A stretch of 64,000 nt of DNA from Prado023 sp963798745 (GTDB taxonomy: Bacteria; Actinomycetota; Actinomycetes; S36-B12; CAIYMF01), in contig CAWCUF010000003.1 in assembly GCA_963798745.1 (NCBI GenBank), positions 310,001 to 374,000 of the forward strand, written 5' to 3'. The stretch's first letter is position 1. The number at the start of each line of letters is the position of its first letter. The notes beneath the pieces were generated by a model. That model did no database searches, was not told where the DNA came from, and saw only the letters and a program-made list of their open reading frames with translations. This document shows, one piece after another, positions 16,913 through 24,764 of this stretch. Position numbers and translations under genes: made by a program.

Positions 16913-17256
16913 GATGCGCCGAATCCTACCGGCGCCCCTGGGGTCGGCCGGTCCGTCGCACCGCACCGCCCGCGCACCGCCCCCAGCCACGGGCCCTCCC
17001 CTGGCCCCTGGCCCGGGGCCCTCGCACCGCACCGCACCGCACCGCACCATCCCCTCACCTCAACTCGGACGGACAACTCCTCCTCACCTGCGACGCACCG
17101 GCGACGCCGGGGTGGAGGAAGTGGGCATCCGGCGACGCCCACGAGGAGGAGCTGCGTCGGCAGAGCGAGGGGCGGGGGCCGGCGGACCACTCGGGGCGCT
17201 GCGGCTGGTGGGGGTAGACCGGAAGCGCTGCGGGTTGGGGCGGGCGGCGCTCGGGG
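16913..17256. other. Intergenic, low-complexity GC repeats
   Basis: 344 bp with no gene. It holds a run of the 5-bp unit CGCAC (about 17024-17048) and GGCCC-rich stretches. The sequence could fold extensively but shows no T-tract terminator. Confidence 0.6.
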
Positions 17257-18021
17257 TCAGCGGACCGGGTTGACCAATGTGCCCAGGCCGGCGACGGTCA
17301 CCACCACCTCGTCACCGGCGGTCAGCGGACCGACCCCTGCTGGCGTGCCGGTCAGGATCACGTCACCGGGCAGCAACGTCATCACTGCCGAGACGGCCTC
17401 GATCAACGCCGGCACGGGATGGATCAGCGTCGCCGTGGAAGCGCTCTGCACGGTGTCGCCGTTCACGTCGCACTCGACGAGCACGTCGGCCGGATCCAGG
17501 TCGGTGTCGATCCACGGACCGAGCGGGCAGAAGGTGTCGAAGCCCTTGGCCCGCGTCCACTGACCGTCCGAGCGCTGCAGGTCGCGAGCGGTCACGTCGT
17601 TGGCGCAGGTGTAGCCCAGGATCACCTCAGCCGCCTGCGCTGCCGGGACCCGTCGGCACATCCGACCGATCACCACGGCGAGCTCGGCCTCGTAGTGCAC
17701 GTTCGCGGACTCCGGGGGCAGGACGATCGGGTCATCCGGGCCGATCAGCGCGGTCGTCGGCTTGAGGAACATCAACGGCCGCTCCGGCGGGGTGCCGCCC
17801 ATCTCCGCGGCGTGGTCGGCGTAGTTCTTACCGATCCCGACGATCTTGCTCGGGATCACCGGGGCCAGCAGGCGCACGTCGTCGAGGTCGTGCGCGACAC
17901 CGGTGGTCTCCAGCGGCTGACCCGCGACAGCGAACGGGTGCCCCGGCAGCTCGAGCAGCTCAGACCCCTCGACCACGCCGTAGCGCACCGCACCGGCGTG
18001 CGAGTAGCGCGCGATCCTCAT
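17257..18021 (-). CDS. Fumarylacetoacetate hydrolase-family protein
   Basis: A 254-residue FAH-fold hydrolase/isomerase/decarboxylase. IGIGKNYADHAAEMGG opens the catalytic domain; metal ligands are in VHYEAELAVVIGR and CANDVTARDLQ; KGFDTFCPLGPWI and GVILTGTPAGVGPL-type segments follow (here DVILTGTPAGVGPL). Substrates vary from acylpyruvates to oxaloacetate. The ATG overlaps the cimA stop (ATGA), so it is translationally coupled to cimA; cimA-FAH pairs recur in actinobacteria, but the metabolic link is unclear. Confidence 0.85.
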   Translation of the reverse strand: MRIARYSHAGAVRYGVVEGSELLELPGHPFAVAGQPLETTGVAHDLDDVRLLAPVIPSKIVGIGKNYADHAAEMGGTPPERPLMFLKPTTALIGPDDPIVLPPESANVHYEAELAVVIGRMCRRVPAAQAAEVILGYTCANDVTARDLQRSDGQWTRAKGFDTFCPLGPWIDTDLDPADVLVECDVNGDTVQSASTATLIHPVPALIEAVSAVMTLLPGDVILTGTPAGVGPLTAGDEVVVTVAGLGTLVNPVR

Positions 18022-19682
18022 ACGCCAACCCCCACCACGGCTGCAGCGTCGACCGACGACCCGGAACCCGACGGCGCTGCAGGGGCCGCCTCCGGGGGCA
18101 GCACACCGGCCCGCATCAGCCCGTAGTCCACCGCGTCCACGATCGCCAGCCACGAGGCCACGATGACGTTCTCGTGCACCCCGACCGTCGACCAGCTGCC
18201 GCGGGCGTCATCGGTCCGGATCAGCACGCGGGTCACCGCATCGGTGCCCTTGGCGCCGGGCACGATGCGCACCTTGTAGTCGACCAGCTCGAGGTTGGCG
18301 ACCTCCGGGTAGATCTGCTCCAGCGCGGTGCGCAGCGCGTTGTCCAGGGCGTTGACCGGACCGTTGCCCTCCCCCACCCGCACGATCCGTTGCCCGCCGG
18401 CATGCACCTTGACGATCGCCTCGGAGCCGTGCCCGTCGCCGTTGACCTGCGGGGACACGATCGTGCGCCACGACTCGACCTCGAAGTAGCGCCGCCGCTC
18501 GCCGGGCAGCTCGTCGCGCATGACCAGCTCGAAGGAGGCGTCGGCCGCCTCGTAGGTCCAGCCCGTGGCTTCGCGACTCTTGACGATCTCCACGACGCGG
18601 GCCAGCGCCGCCGGATCAGCAGCGATGTTCACACCGAGTTCGCGACCCTTGAGCTCCACGGTGGCGCGGCCGGCCATCTCCGTGACCAGGATCCGGGTGT
18701 CGTTGCCGACCAGCTTGGGATCGATGTGGCTGTACAGCGACTCGTTGACCTTCAGCGCCGAGGCGTGCAGCCCGGCCTTGTGGGCGAACGACGAGACGCC
18801 GACGTAGGCCTGGTGGGTGTCGGGCGGGAGGTTGGTGATGTCGGCCAGCGCGTGGCTGATCCGCTTCGCCTCGCGAAGGTTGCCCTCGGGCAGCGCGCGG
18901 ATGCCGAGCTTGAGCTCGAGGGAGGCGGTGACACTGAACAGGTCGGCGTTGCCGGTGCGCTCGCCGTAGCCGTTGGCGGTGCACTGCACGTGCGTGACCC
19001 CGGCCTCCACGGCAGCCAGCGTGTTGGCCACTGCGCAGGAGGTGTCGTCCTGGCAGTGGATGCCGAGCCGTCCGCCAGTGCGCTCCAGCACGTCGCTGAC
19101 CACGCGGGTGATCCCCATCGGCAGCATCCCGCCGTTGGTGTCGCACAGCACGCCGACGCTCGCCCCGGCAGCGAACGCGGTCTTGAGCAGCGCAACGCCG
19201 TAGTCCGGGTCGTGGGCGTAGCCGTCGAAGAAGTGCTCGCAGTCCACGAACACACGACGGCCGTGCCCGACGAGGAACTCGACGGTGTCGTGCACCATCG
19301 CGAGGTTCTCCTCGTTGGTCGTGCGCAGCGCCTCCTTGACGTGGCGGACGTCGGACTTGGCCACGAGGCAGATGACCGGCGCCTGGGAGTGCAGCAGCGC
19401 GCGGACCTGGAGATCGTCGGCGACCGCGATGTTCGGCTTGCGGGTGGCACCGAATGCGACCAGCTGTGCGTTCTTCAGGTCCAGCTCCCCGGCAGCCGCC
19501 CGGGCGAAGAACTCGGTGTCCTTGGGCATCGCGCCCGGCCACCCGCCCTCGATGAAGTCCACCCCGAACTCGTCGAGCAGCCGAGCCACGGCCAGCTTGT
19601 CGCTGACCGAGTAGGAGATGCCCTCCCGCTGGGCCCCATCGCGCAGGGTCGTATCGAAGACGTGGAATGCGTCGCGGTCCAT
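18018..19682 (-). CDS. cimA: (R)-citramalate synthase
   Basis: A 554-residue member of the isopropylmalate-synthase superfamily that condenses pyruvate and acetyl-CoA to citramalate, giving 2-oxobutyrate for isoleucine without threonine. The TIM barrel begins VFDTTLRDGAQREGISYS and contains GIHCQDDTSCAVANTLAAVEAG (HxH-type metal site region) and NGYGERTGNADL. The C-terminal LeuA-like regulatory domain spans about 430-540. GGAGGG precedes the ATG. A BCAA-rich leader peptide and a terminator hairpin lie upstream. Homologues annotated as 2-isopropylmalate synthase-like exist, but leuA is separate here. Confidence 0.9.
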   Translation of the reverse strand: MDRDAFHVFDTTLRDGAQREGISYSVSDKLAVARLLDEFGVDFIEGGWPGAMPKDTEFFARAAAGELDLKNAQLVAFGATRKPNIAVADDLQVRALLHSQAPVICLVAKSDVRHVKEALRTTNEENLAMVHDTVEFLVGHGRRVFVDCEHFFDGYAHDPDYGVALLKTAFAAGASVGVLCDTNGGMLPMGITRVVSDVLERTGGRLGIHCQDDTSCAVANTLAAVEAGVTHVQCTANGYGERTGNADLFSVTASLELKLGIRALPEGNLREAKRISHALADITNLPPDTHQAYVGVSSFAHKAGLHASALKVNESLYSHIDPKLVGNDTRILVTEMAGRATVELKGRELGVNIAADPAALARVVEIVKSREATGWTYEAADASFELVMRDELPGERRRYFEVESWRTIVSPQVNGDGHGSEAIVKVHAGGQRIVRVGEGNGPVNALDNALRTALEQIYPEVANLELVDYKVRIVPGAKGTDAVTRVLIRTDDARGSWSTVGVHENVIVASWLAIVDAVDYGLMRAGVLPPEAAPAAPSGSGSSVDAAAVVGVGV

Positions 19683-19697
19683 GTGCCCTCCAATGAG

Positions 19698-19727
19698 AAA
19701 ACCCCCTCGCCCGGAGGCATAGGGGGT
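19698..19727 (-). terminator. Attenuator terminator upstream of cimA
   Basis: On the minus strand ACCCCC ... GGGGGT close a stem with an inner GCC/GGC pairing, followed directly by TTTTCTC. It lies between the leader peptide (19747-19791) and cimA, the standard layout of a transcription attenuator. Confidence 0.75.
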
Positions 19728-19746
19728 CAGCGCGCTGTGTCTGCTC

Positions 19747-19791
19747 TCAGACAGCAACGCGCCTCTCGATAATGATCGCCAGTGCGGCCAT
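19747..19791 (-). CDS. Leader peptide of the cimA attenuator
   Basis: A 14-codon ORF, MAALAIIIERRVAV, with three consecutive Ile codons plus Leu and two Val. A -10-like CAGGAT lies 6 nt before the ATG, so it may be leaderless. The leader stop sits inside a stem (about GCTGTCTG / CAGACACAGC). Ribosome stalling at the Ile codons would leave the downstream terminator unformed. Too short for usual gene finders. The role is inferred from arrangement. Confidence 0.7.
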   Translation of the reverse strand: MAALAIIIERRVAV

Positions 19792-19910
19792 GGGCACATC
19801 CTGCCACGCGCCCCCCCGGCAACGCGACCCCGCCCCCGCCCGCGCCGCGCTCGCCCGGGCCGCGCCCGCCCGCGCCAGCCCCCGCCCGGGCCCACCGGAT
19901 TCATCCAAGT

Positions 19911-19980
19911 TCGCTGGGCCGCCTACCCAGCAGACTTGGATCGATCACGTTTGGGGCGAGCAGTCTTGGATCGATCGCGG
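19911..19980. repeat. Hairpin plus direct repeats with ACTTGGATCGATC
   Basis: ATCCAAGTTCGCTGGG (about 19911) pairs with CCCAGCAGACTTGGAT in 14 of 16 positions. A second copy of GCAGTCTTGGATCGATC follows about 30 nt later. It shares the CCAGCAG and GATCGAT words with the dispersed hairpins at 3358, 21310 and 58499. Confidence 0.5.
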
Positions 19981-20027
19981 CGAGGGCACGCGGCCGGAGG
20001 GGCGTGGTGGTGGGGGCTACGGGCGGC

Positions 20028-21209
20028 CTATGCGATCCGGTGGACCCAATTGAACGGGTCGGTGGCGCGGGCCGTTTGGATGTCCAGGAGCGCCTGGCGC
20101 AGTCGCATCGTCACGGGACCCGGCTGGCCGTCGCCCACGGTCCACTCGGCGGTGGCCGACTTGACCGACCCCACCGGGGTGACCACCGCAGCCGTACCGC
20201 AGGCGAACACCTCGGAGATCTCGCCGCTGGCGTTGCCCGACTGCCAGTCCTCTATCGAGATCCGGCCCTGCGCCGCGGGGATCCCGAGATGCTCGGCAAG
20301 CTTCAGCAGGGAGTCCCGGGTGATCCCCGGCAGCAACGTGCCGGTGAGCTCGGGGGTGACCAGGCGCGCCGAGGCGCCGGTTCCGTGGACGAACACGAGG
20401 TTCATGCCGCCCATCTCCTCGACCCACCTGCGCTCGATCGCGTCGAGCCACACCACCTGGTCGCAGCCCTGCTCGGCGGCGTGTGCCTGGGCCACCAGCG
20501 AGGCGGCGTAGTTGCCCGAACACTTGGCCTCGCCGGTGCCACCCGGGGCCGCGCGGACGAACTCGGTGGACAGCCAGACGCTGACCGGCTTCACCCCGCG
20601 CGGGAAGTAGGCGCCGGCCGGGGAGGCGAGCAGGAGGAACGTGTAGGCGTTGGCGGGGCGCACGCCCAGGCCCACCTCGGTGGCGAACTCGAACGGGCGC
20701 AGGTACAGCGACTTCTCGGGGTCGTCGGCGATCCACTCCCCATCAGCGGCGACCAGCGCCTCGACCGCGCCGAGGAAGGCTGCCTCGGGCAGTTCGGCCA
20801 TGGCCAGTCGACGCGCGCTGCGCACGAACCGCACGGCATTTGCCTCGGGGCGGAACGTGATCAACGCGCCGTCAGCGCCCCGGTAGGCCTTCAGTCCCTC
20901 GAAGATCGACTGGCCGTAGTGGATGAACATGCTGGCCGGATCGAGTTCCAGGGGGGCGTAGTCCACCAGCTCGGGCTGGTCCCAGCCACCGGCAGCGGTC
21001 CAGTCGGCGCGCACCATGTGGTCGGTGAAGTGCCGGCCGAACCCGGGATCGGCCAGGATCGCGGCACGCTGGGTCGCGGCCCGCACCACGCCGGTCCGGT
21101 GATCGGCCACCGGGATGCTCCGGCGATCGGTCACCGGGTACAGGTCGATCCCCTCGGCGACCATCTCAGCGGCGGTGCGGTAGGAAGGCGTGCTGGCAGC
21201 GGTGCTCAT
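20028..21209 (-). CDS. ilvE: Branched-chain amino acid aminotransferase
   Basis: A 393-residue fold-type IV PLP enzyme performing the last step of Leu, Ile and Val synthesis. Signatures: SMFIHYGQSIFEGLKAYRG, the PLP lysine in GGTGEAKCSGNYAASL (about residue 229), WLDAIERRWVEEMGGMNLVFV and the phosphate-binding FACGTAAVVTPVG. It starts at an ATG behind TACCGCCC without a strong Shine-Dalgarno. leuB lies upstream on the same strand, separated by a strong hairpin. Confidence 0.95.
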   Translation of the reverse strand: MSTAASTPSYRTAAEMVAEGIDLYPVTDRRSIPVADHRTGVVRAATQRAAILADPGFGRHFTDHMVRADWTAAGGWDQPELVDYAPLELDPASMFIHYGQSIFEGLKAYRGADGALITFRPEANAVRFVRSARRLAMAELPEAAFLGAVEALVAADGEWIADDPEKSLYLRPFEFATEVGLGVRPANAYTFLLLASPAGAYFPRGVKPVSVWLSTEFVRAAPGGTGEAKCSGNYAASLVAQAHAAEQGCDQVVWLDAIERRWVEEMGGMNLVFVHGTGASARLVTPELTGTLLPGITRDSLLKLAEHLGIPAAQGRISIEDWQSGNASGEISEVFACGTAAVVTPVGSVKSATAEWTVGDGQPGPVTMRLRQALLDIQTARATDPFNWVHRIA

Positions 21210-21309
21210 GATGGGCAGTATCGCCGATGCAGCGGGTCACTGGCGCGGGAATGCGGCACGTGCGGTGCTCGGCAACCCGAGCCGTGGTAGCCGTTGCGCT
21301 CAGATTGGC

Positions 21310-21358
21310 CCTTGTGTCATCGATCCAGCACTTTTTCGGTCGGATCGATGACACAAGG
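21310..21358. repeat. Dispersed GATCGAT hairpin, copy B (perfect 17-bp stem)
   Basis: CCTTGTGTCATCGATCC (21310-21326) and GGATCGATGACACAAGG (21342-21358) are exact reverse complements around a 15-nt loop. It lies just downstream of leuB on the minus strand and may terminate it. Its arm ends and CCAGCA shoulder match copies A and C. Confidence 0.75.
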
Positions 21359-21392
21359 ACTCGAGCCCATGCGCCGGCACTCTCCGACAGGC

Positions 21393-22439
21393 TCAGCCGA
21401 CGGCGGCCGCGGCCAGGGCGTCGCCGATCTCCGCGGTCGAGCGGGCAGCGCCACCGCGTGCAGCCAGGTCGGCAGCCACGGCGGCCTCGACGCGGTCGGC
21501 TGCTTCCTGATGCCCCAGGTGCGCGAGCAGCATCGCCACGCTCAGGACAGTCGCGGTCGGGTCGGCCTTGCCCTGCCCGGCGATGTCCGGCGCCGAACCG
21601 TGCACCGGCTCGAACATGCTCGGATTCGTCCGGCTCGGGTCGATGTTTCCACTGGCCGCCAGCCCGATGCCGCCGGCGATCGCCGCACCGATGTCGGTGA
21701 GGATGTCGCCGAACAGGTTGTCGGTGACGACCACGTCGAAGCGCTCGGGTTGCGTGAGGAAGAACATGGCCGCCGCGTCGACGTGGCAGTAGTCGGTGCC
21801 GACCTCGGGGAACTCGTCGGCAACCGCCGAGAACGTGCGCTGCCACAGGTCACCGGCATGCACCAGGACGTTGGTCTTGTGCACCAGCGTCACCTGGCGG
21901 CGTGGGCGGGCGGCGGCCCGGGCGAACGCATCGCGCACGATCCGCTCCACGCCGAAGCGCGTGTTCAGGCTCTCCTCAGTGGCGACCTCATGCGCGGTCC
22001 CCCGGCGCAGCGTCCCACCGGAGCCGACGTAGGGGCCCTCGGTCCCCTCCCGGCAGACGATCATGTCGATGTCGGCCGGGCGCTTGCCAGCCAGGGGCGT
22101 GGCCACCCCGGGGAACAGCTTCACGGGCCGCAGGTTCACGTGGTGATCGAGTTCGAACCGCAGCGGGAGCAGCACGCCACGCTCGAGCACGCCGGGCGGC
22201 ACACTCGGGTCGCCGATGGCGCCCAGCAGGATCGCGTCCTGGCCGCGGAGCTCGGCCAGGACCGAGGCGGGAAGCGTCTCACCGGTGGCGTGGTAGCGGC
22301 GTGCACCGAGGTCGTATTCGGTGGTCGAGACCGCGATCTCGGCCAGCGGGGCCACCGCAGACAGCACCTTCAGGCCCTCGGCGACCACCTCCGTCCCGAT
22401 CCCGTCCCCAGCGATGACGGCTAGCTTCAATTCGGTCAC
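21393..22439 (-). CDS. leuB: 3-isopropylmalate dehydrogenase
   Basis: A 348-residue beta-decarboxylating dehydrogenase of leucine synthesis. AVIAGDGIGTEVV, the substrate arginines in GVLLPLRFELDHHVNLRPVKLF, VHKTNVL (catalytic Lys), VTDNLFGDILTD and EPVHGSAPDIAGQGKADPTA are all present. Start GTG 22439 stands 8 nt behind TAGTCT, again a leaderless-type promoter. Confidence 0.96.
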   Translation of the reverse strand: MTELKLAVIAGDGIGTEVVAEGLKVLSAVAPLAEIAVSTTEYDLGARRYHATGETLPASVLAELRGQDAILLGAIGDPSVPPGVLERGVLLPLRFELDHHVNLRPVKLFPGVATPLAGKRPADIDMIVCREGTEGPYVGSGGTLRRGTAHEVATEESLNTRFGVERIVRDAFARAAARPRRQVTLVHKTNVLVHAGDLWQRTFSAVADEFPEVGTDYCHVDAAAMFFLTQPERFDVVVTDNLFGDILTDIGAAIAGGIGLAASGNIDPSRTNPSMFEPVHGSAPDIAGQGKADPTATVLSVAMLLAHLGHQEAADRVEAAVAADLAARGGAARSTAEIGDALAAAAVG

Positions 22440-22450
22440 GGGAGGAGAGA

Positions 22451-23258
22451 CTACCGGCGGCCGATCGAGGCCTGATGTGCGGCAGCCGCCGCGCTTCGGC
22501 AGTGAGCACCTGTCTCGTGGTGGATCGCCCCTGGGGGGCGGGCAGGTGACCGGCGGGCGGGTGCACGACGGTCATGGGGCAGCGAGCGGTCGGTCGGCAA
22601 GCGCTGGCTCGGGTGCGCCACTGTCAGGTGCGCCCGCGACTTCGGCCGGCTCGGGCGCGACTCGGAGGCCGCTTCGGTAGGCGCCTCGGCCGCGCGCAGC
22701 TGCGGCGTGCGCGAGCGCACCCAGACCCATCCGATGGCTGCGGCGAGCGCCGAGACCCGGAACGCCCAACTCGGCCCTCGGCGTCCAAGATGAGGGCAGC
22801 GGCGCCGGACATCCCGATGGTGATCCCGGCAGTGCTCAGGGCCAACGACTCGGTGAGCCGACTGCGGGGCACCACGGCTGCCACCAGGGCGAACGCCCCG
22901 ACCATGATCACCGGCACGCTCAGGCCGATCAGGAAGGCGGAGCCGGCGAACAGCAGTGGGTCGGTCACGAACGCCAGCGGAGCCAGGGCGAGGGTCATCG
23001 TCCGACCATCGCGCACACGTGGCCGGCGAGCAGCAGGGGGATCATCCGCGACTGCCCGAACCGGTCGACCAGGCGCGAGGTGTAGCGCCCGACCACCGCG
23101 ATGCTCAGCGTGCTCGTCGCTCCGACGGCACCGGCCAGGGCGTACGAGTCGGTCGCGCCGACCACCAGGAACGTGATACCCAGCGGGGACAGTCCGACCG
23201 CCATCCGACCGAGCAGGCCGGCGGCGAACATCGGCGCGGCGCCACGGATGCGCAGCAC
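22451..23258 (-). pseudogene. MFS transporter relic (internal deletion and frameshifts)
   Basis: Reading downward on the minus strand, 23258-22995 encodes the first two membrane segments of an MFS exporter (AAGLLGRMAVGLSPLGITFLV ... SRLVDRFGQSRMIP). The frame then changes at about 22995 and resumes with late segments (LAFVTDPLLFAGSAFLIG, PRSRLTESLALSTAGI, GAAALILDAEG), and changes once more near 22775 to a hydrophilic tail. About 800 bp is present against about 1200 for a whole MFS gene, so the middle transmembrane segments appear deleted. It is non-functional. Confidence 0.75.
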
Positions 23259-23401
23259 GCGCAGGGCGGGACCATGCTTCGCGCGCTACCCGCGTGCCAG
23301 CCGGCTCAATCGCAACCCCGGGCATCGGTGAGCAACCTCACAGGGGCAGTGGCGCATGTTCACCGTAGCCAGGCGGTGGCGGTCGGTCGTACCCTCGGGC
23401 C

Positions 23402-24448
23402 GTGTTCGCCGACCTGACCACACCGCGACTGCGGGTGCGCGCCGTGCGCCCGAGGGACGCCGAGGCGCTGTTCGAGCGTCGCAACGACCCGCAGGTCGCC
23501 GCCCTGCAGGCCTGGGAGACCCCCTACCCCCGGGAGCGCGCGGAGGCGCTGGTCACTGAGATCGCCGCCCTGCCCGGCCCGGTGGACGAGAAGTGGTGGA
23601 TGGCCACGATCGAGCTGGCGGCGACCGGCGAGATCGTCGGTGACCTGGTGATGCACCTGACCAACGGGTCGCGCACAGCAGAGGTCGGCTACTCGCTGGC
23701 CAGTCGGTACTGGGGCCAGGGCTACGCCACCGAAGCCCTGGCCGCACTCGTGGACTGGGCGTTCGACGGGCTGCCGGTCACCCGGCTGGCGGGGATGCTT
23801 CACCCGGACAACCGCGCCTCGGCGATGGTCCTGGAACGTACAGGGTTCCTGTTCGAGGGCCACACCCGCCTGTCGTTCTGGCTGGGTGAGGACAACTCAG
23901 ACGACTGGGTCTACGGGATGACCCGCCCGGAGTGGGAGGCGTGGCGGGACCGACCCAGGTCCGCGCCGGCCGCGGTGGCGCTGGTTCCGGTGACCCATGC
24001 GAACAGTGCAGCAGTCCGCGCGCTGCGCACCCACCACAGCCAGCGTGCGTTCGTCGCCCCGGTGCTGGACTCGTTCGCCGACGCGCTGGTGCCCGAGGTC
24101 GTCGACGGGGCGCCCGTGGTGCCCTGGTTGCGGGCGATCGAGGCCGACGGTCAGCTCGTCGGGTTCACGATGCTCGCGCTTGCGACCGCGCACCACCTGG
24201 AGCCCTACCTGTGGCGGCTGCTGATCGACCGGAGCCACCAACGTCGCGGGATCGGGTCCCGTGCGCTGGACCTCCTCATCGACCAATGCCGTGGGACCGG
24301 CGCCGCGGCACTGCTCGTGAGCTGGGAGGAGGGCAGGGGGTCACCGGGACCGTTCTACCTGGCCCGCGGGTTCGTGCCGACGGGCCGGATCGTGGACGGC
24401 GAGACCGAGGCGCGCCTGGCCCTGGCCCGACCTGACCGACTGACCTGA
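23402..24448 (+). CDS. Tandem two-domain GNAT acetyltransferase
   Basis: 348 residues containing two GNAT domains. Domain 1 (about 1-180, RimJ/RimL type) has VGYSLASRYWGQGYATEAL and NRASAMVLERTGF. Domain 2 (about 190-345) has LLIDRSHQRRGIGSRALDLL and SPGPFYLARGFVPTG. The fused architecture is known for aminoglycoside-like or mycothiol-synthase-like acetyltransferases, but neither is clearly matched. Start GTG 23402, 7 nt after TACCCT (leaderless type). The substrate is unknown. Confidence 0.8.
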   Translation: MFADLTTPRLRVRAVRPRDAEALFERRNDPQVAALQAWETPYPRERAEALVTEIAALPGPVDEKWWMATIELAATGEIVGDLVMHLTNGSRTAEVGYSLASRYWGQGYATEALAALVDWAFDGLPVTRLAGMLHPDNRASAMVLERTGFLFEGHTRLSFWLGEDNSDDWVYGMTRPEWEAWRDRPRSAPAAVALVPVTHANSAAVRALRTHHSQRAFVAPVLDSFADALVPEVVDGAPVVPWLRAIEADGQLVGFTMLALATAHHLEPYLWRLLIDRSHQRRGIGSRALDLLIDQCRGTGAAALLVSWEEGRGSPGPFYLARGFVPTGRIVDGETEARLALARPDRLT

Positions 24449-24513
24449 CCGACTGACCTGGCCCGACCTGACGGACTGACCTGACACGACTGGCCGGACA
24501 CGACTGGCCGGAC
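24424..24513. repeat. Short tandem repeat CTGACCGACTGAC / ACACGACTGGCCGG
   Basis: Overlapping the end of the GNAT gene, units such as GACCTGACCGACT recur several times and then change to two copies of ACACGACTGGCCGG. It lies upstream of the leuA leader promoter. No function is seen. Confidence 0.6.
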
Positions 24514-24628
24514 GAGCGCCGCCCGCCCAGCGGGCACGCAAAGCACGGCCCCGCGCAGCGGTCCGGGGGACACGCGCAGGCATGCGCACGCGTGCGCCCA
24601 CCTGCAGCCATGCGCTACCCTGAGCGCG

Positions 24629-24673
24629 ATGTTCACCGTGCGACTGCTCCTTGGTAGCCGCGGCGGGGCCTGA
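24629..24673 (+). CDS. Leader peptide of leuA (LEU element)
   Basis: A 14-codon ORF, MFTVRLLLGSRGGA, with three successive Leu codons (CTG CTC CTT). The -10-like TACCCT at 24616-24621 is 7 nt before its ATG, indicating a leaderless leader peptide. Leader peptides with a Leu run and a conserved RNA structure upstream of leuA have been described for actinobacteria; this fits that pattern. The role is in sensing Leu-tRNA supply. Confidence 0.8.
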   Translation: MFTVRLLLGSRGGA

Positions 24674-24710
24674 CCAGACCGGCTCCCCTGTCGCGGGTGA
24701 TCGCGTGCGC

Positions 24711-24737
24711 CGGTTCGAGACCCTTTGGGTCGAACCC
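24711..24737 (+). promoter_or_regulatory. Hairpin of the leuA leader region
   Basis: GGTTC and GACCC pair with GGGTC and GAACC around the loop TTT, with a GA bulge. There is no T-tract after it, so it is not a simple terminator. It lies between the leader stop and the leuA Shine-Dalgarno (GGAG, 24751) and more likely controls translation or takes part in a pseudoknot. Confidence 0.6.
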
Positions 24738-24764
24738 CAGACACATCCCCAGGAGCCCAGTCCC

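Noticed and set aside
17024..17048. Run of CGCAC repeats considered as CRISPR or regulatory array
   Set aside because: The unit is 5 bp without spacers. No CRISPR-like array exists in the window.
24711..24737. leuA leader hairpin as intrinsic terminator
   Set aside because: No T-tract follows it, unlike the ilvB and cimA hairpins.
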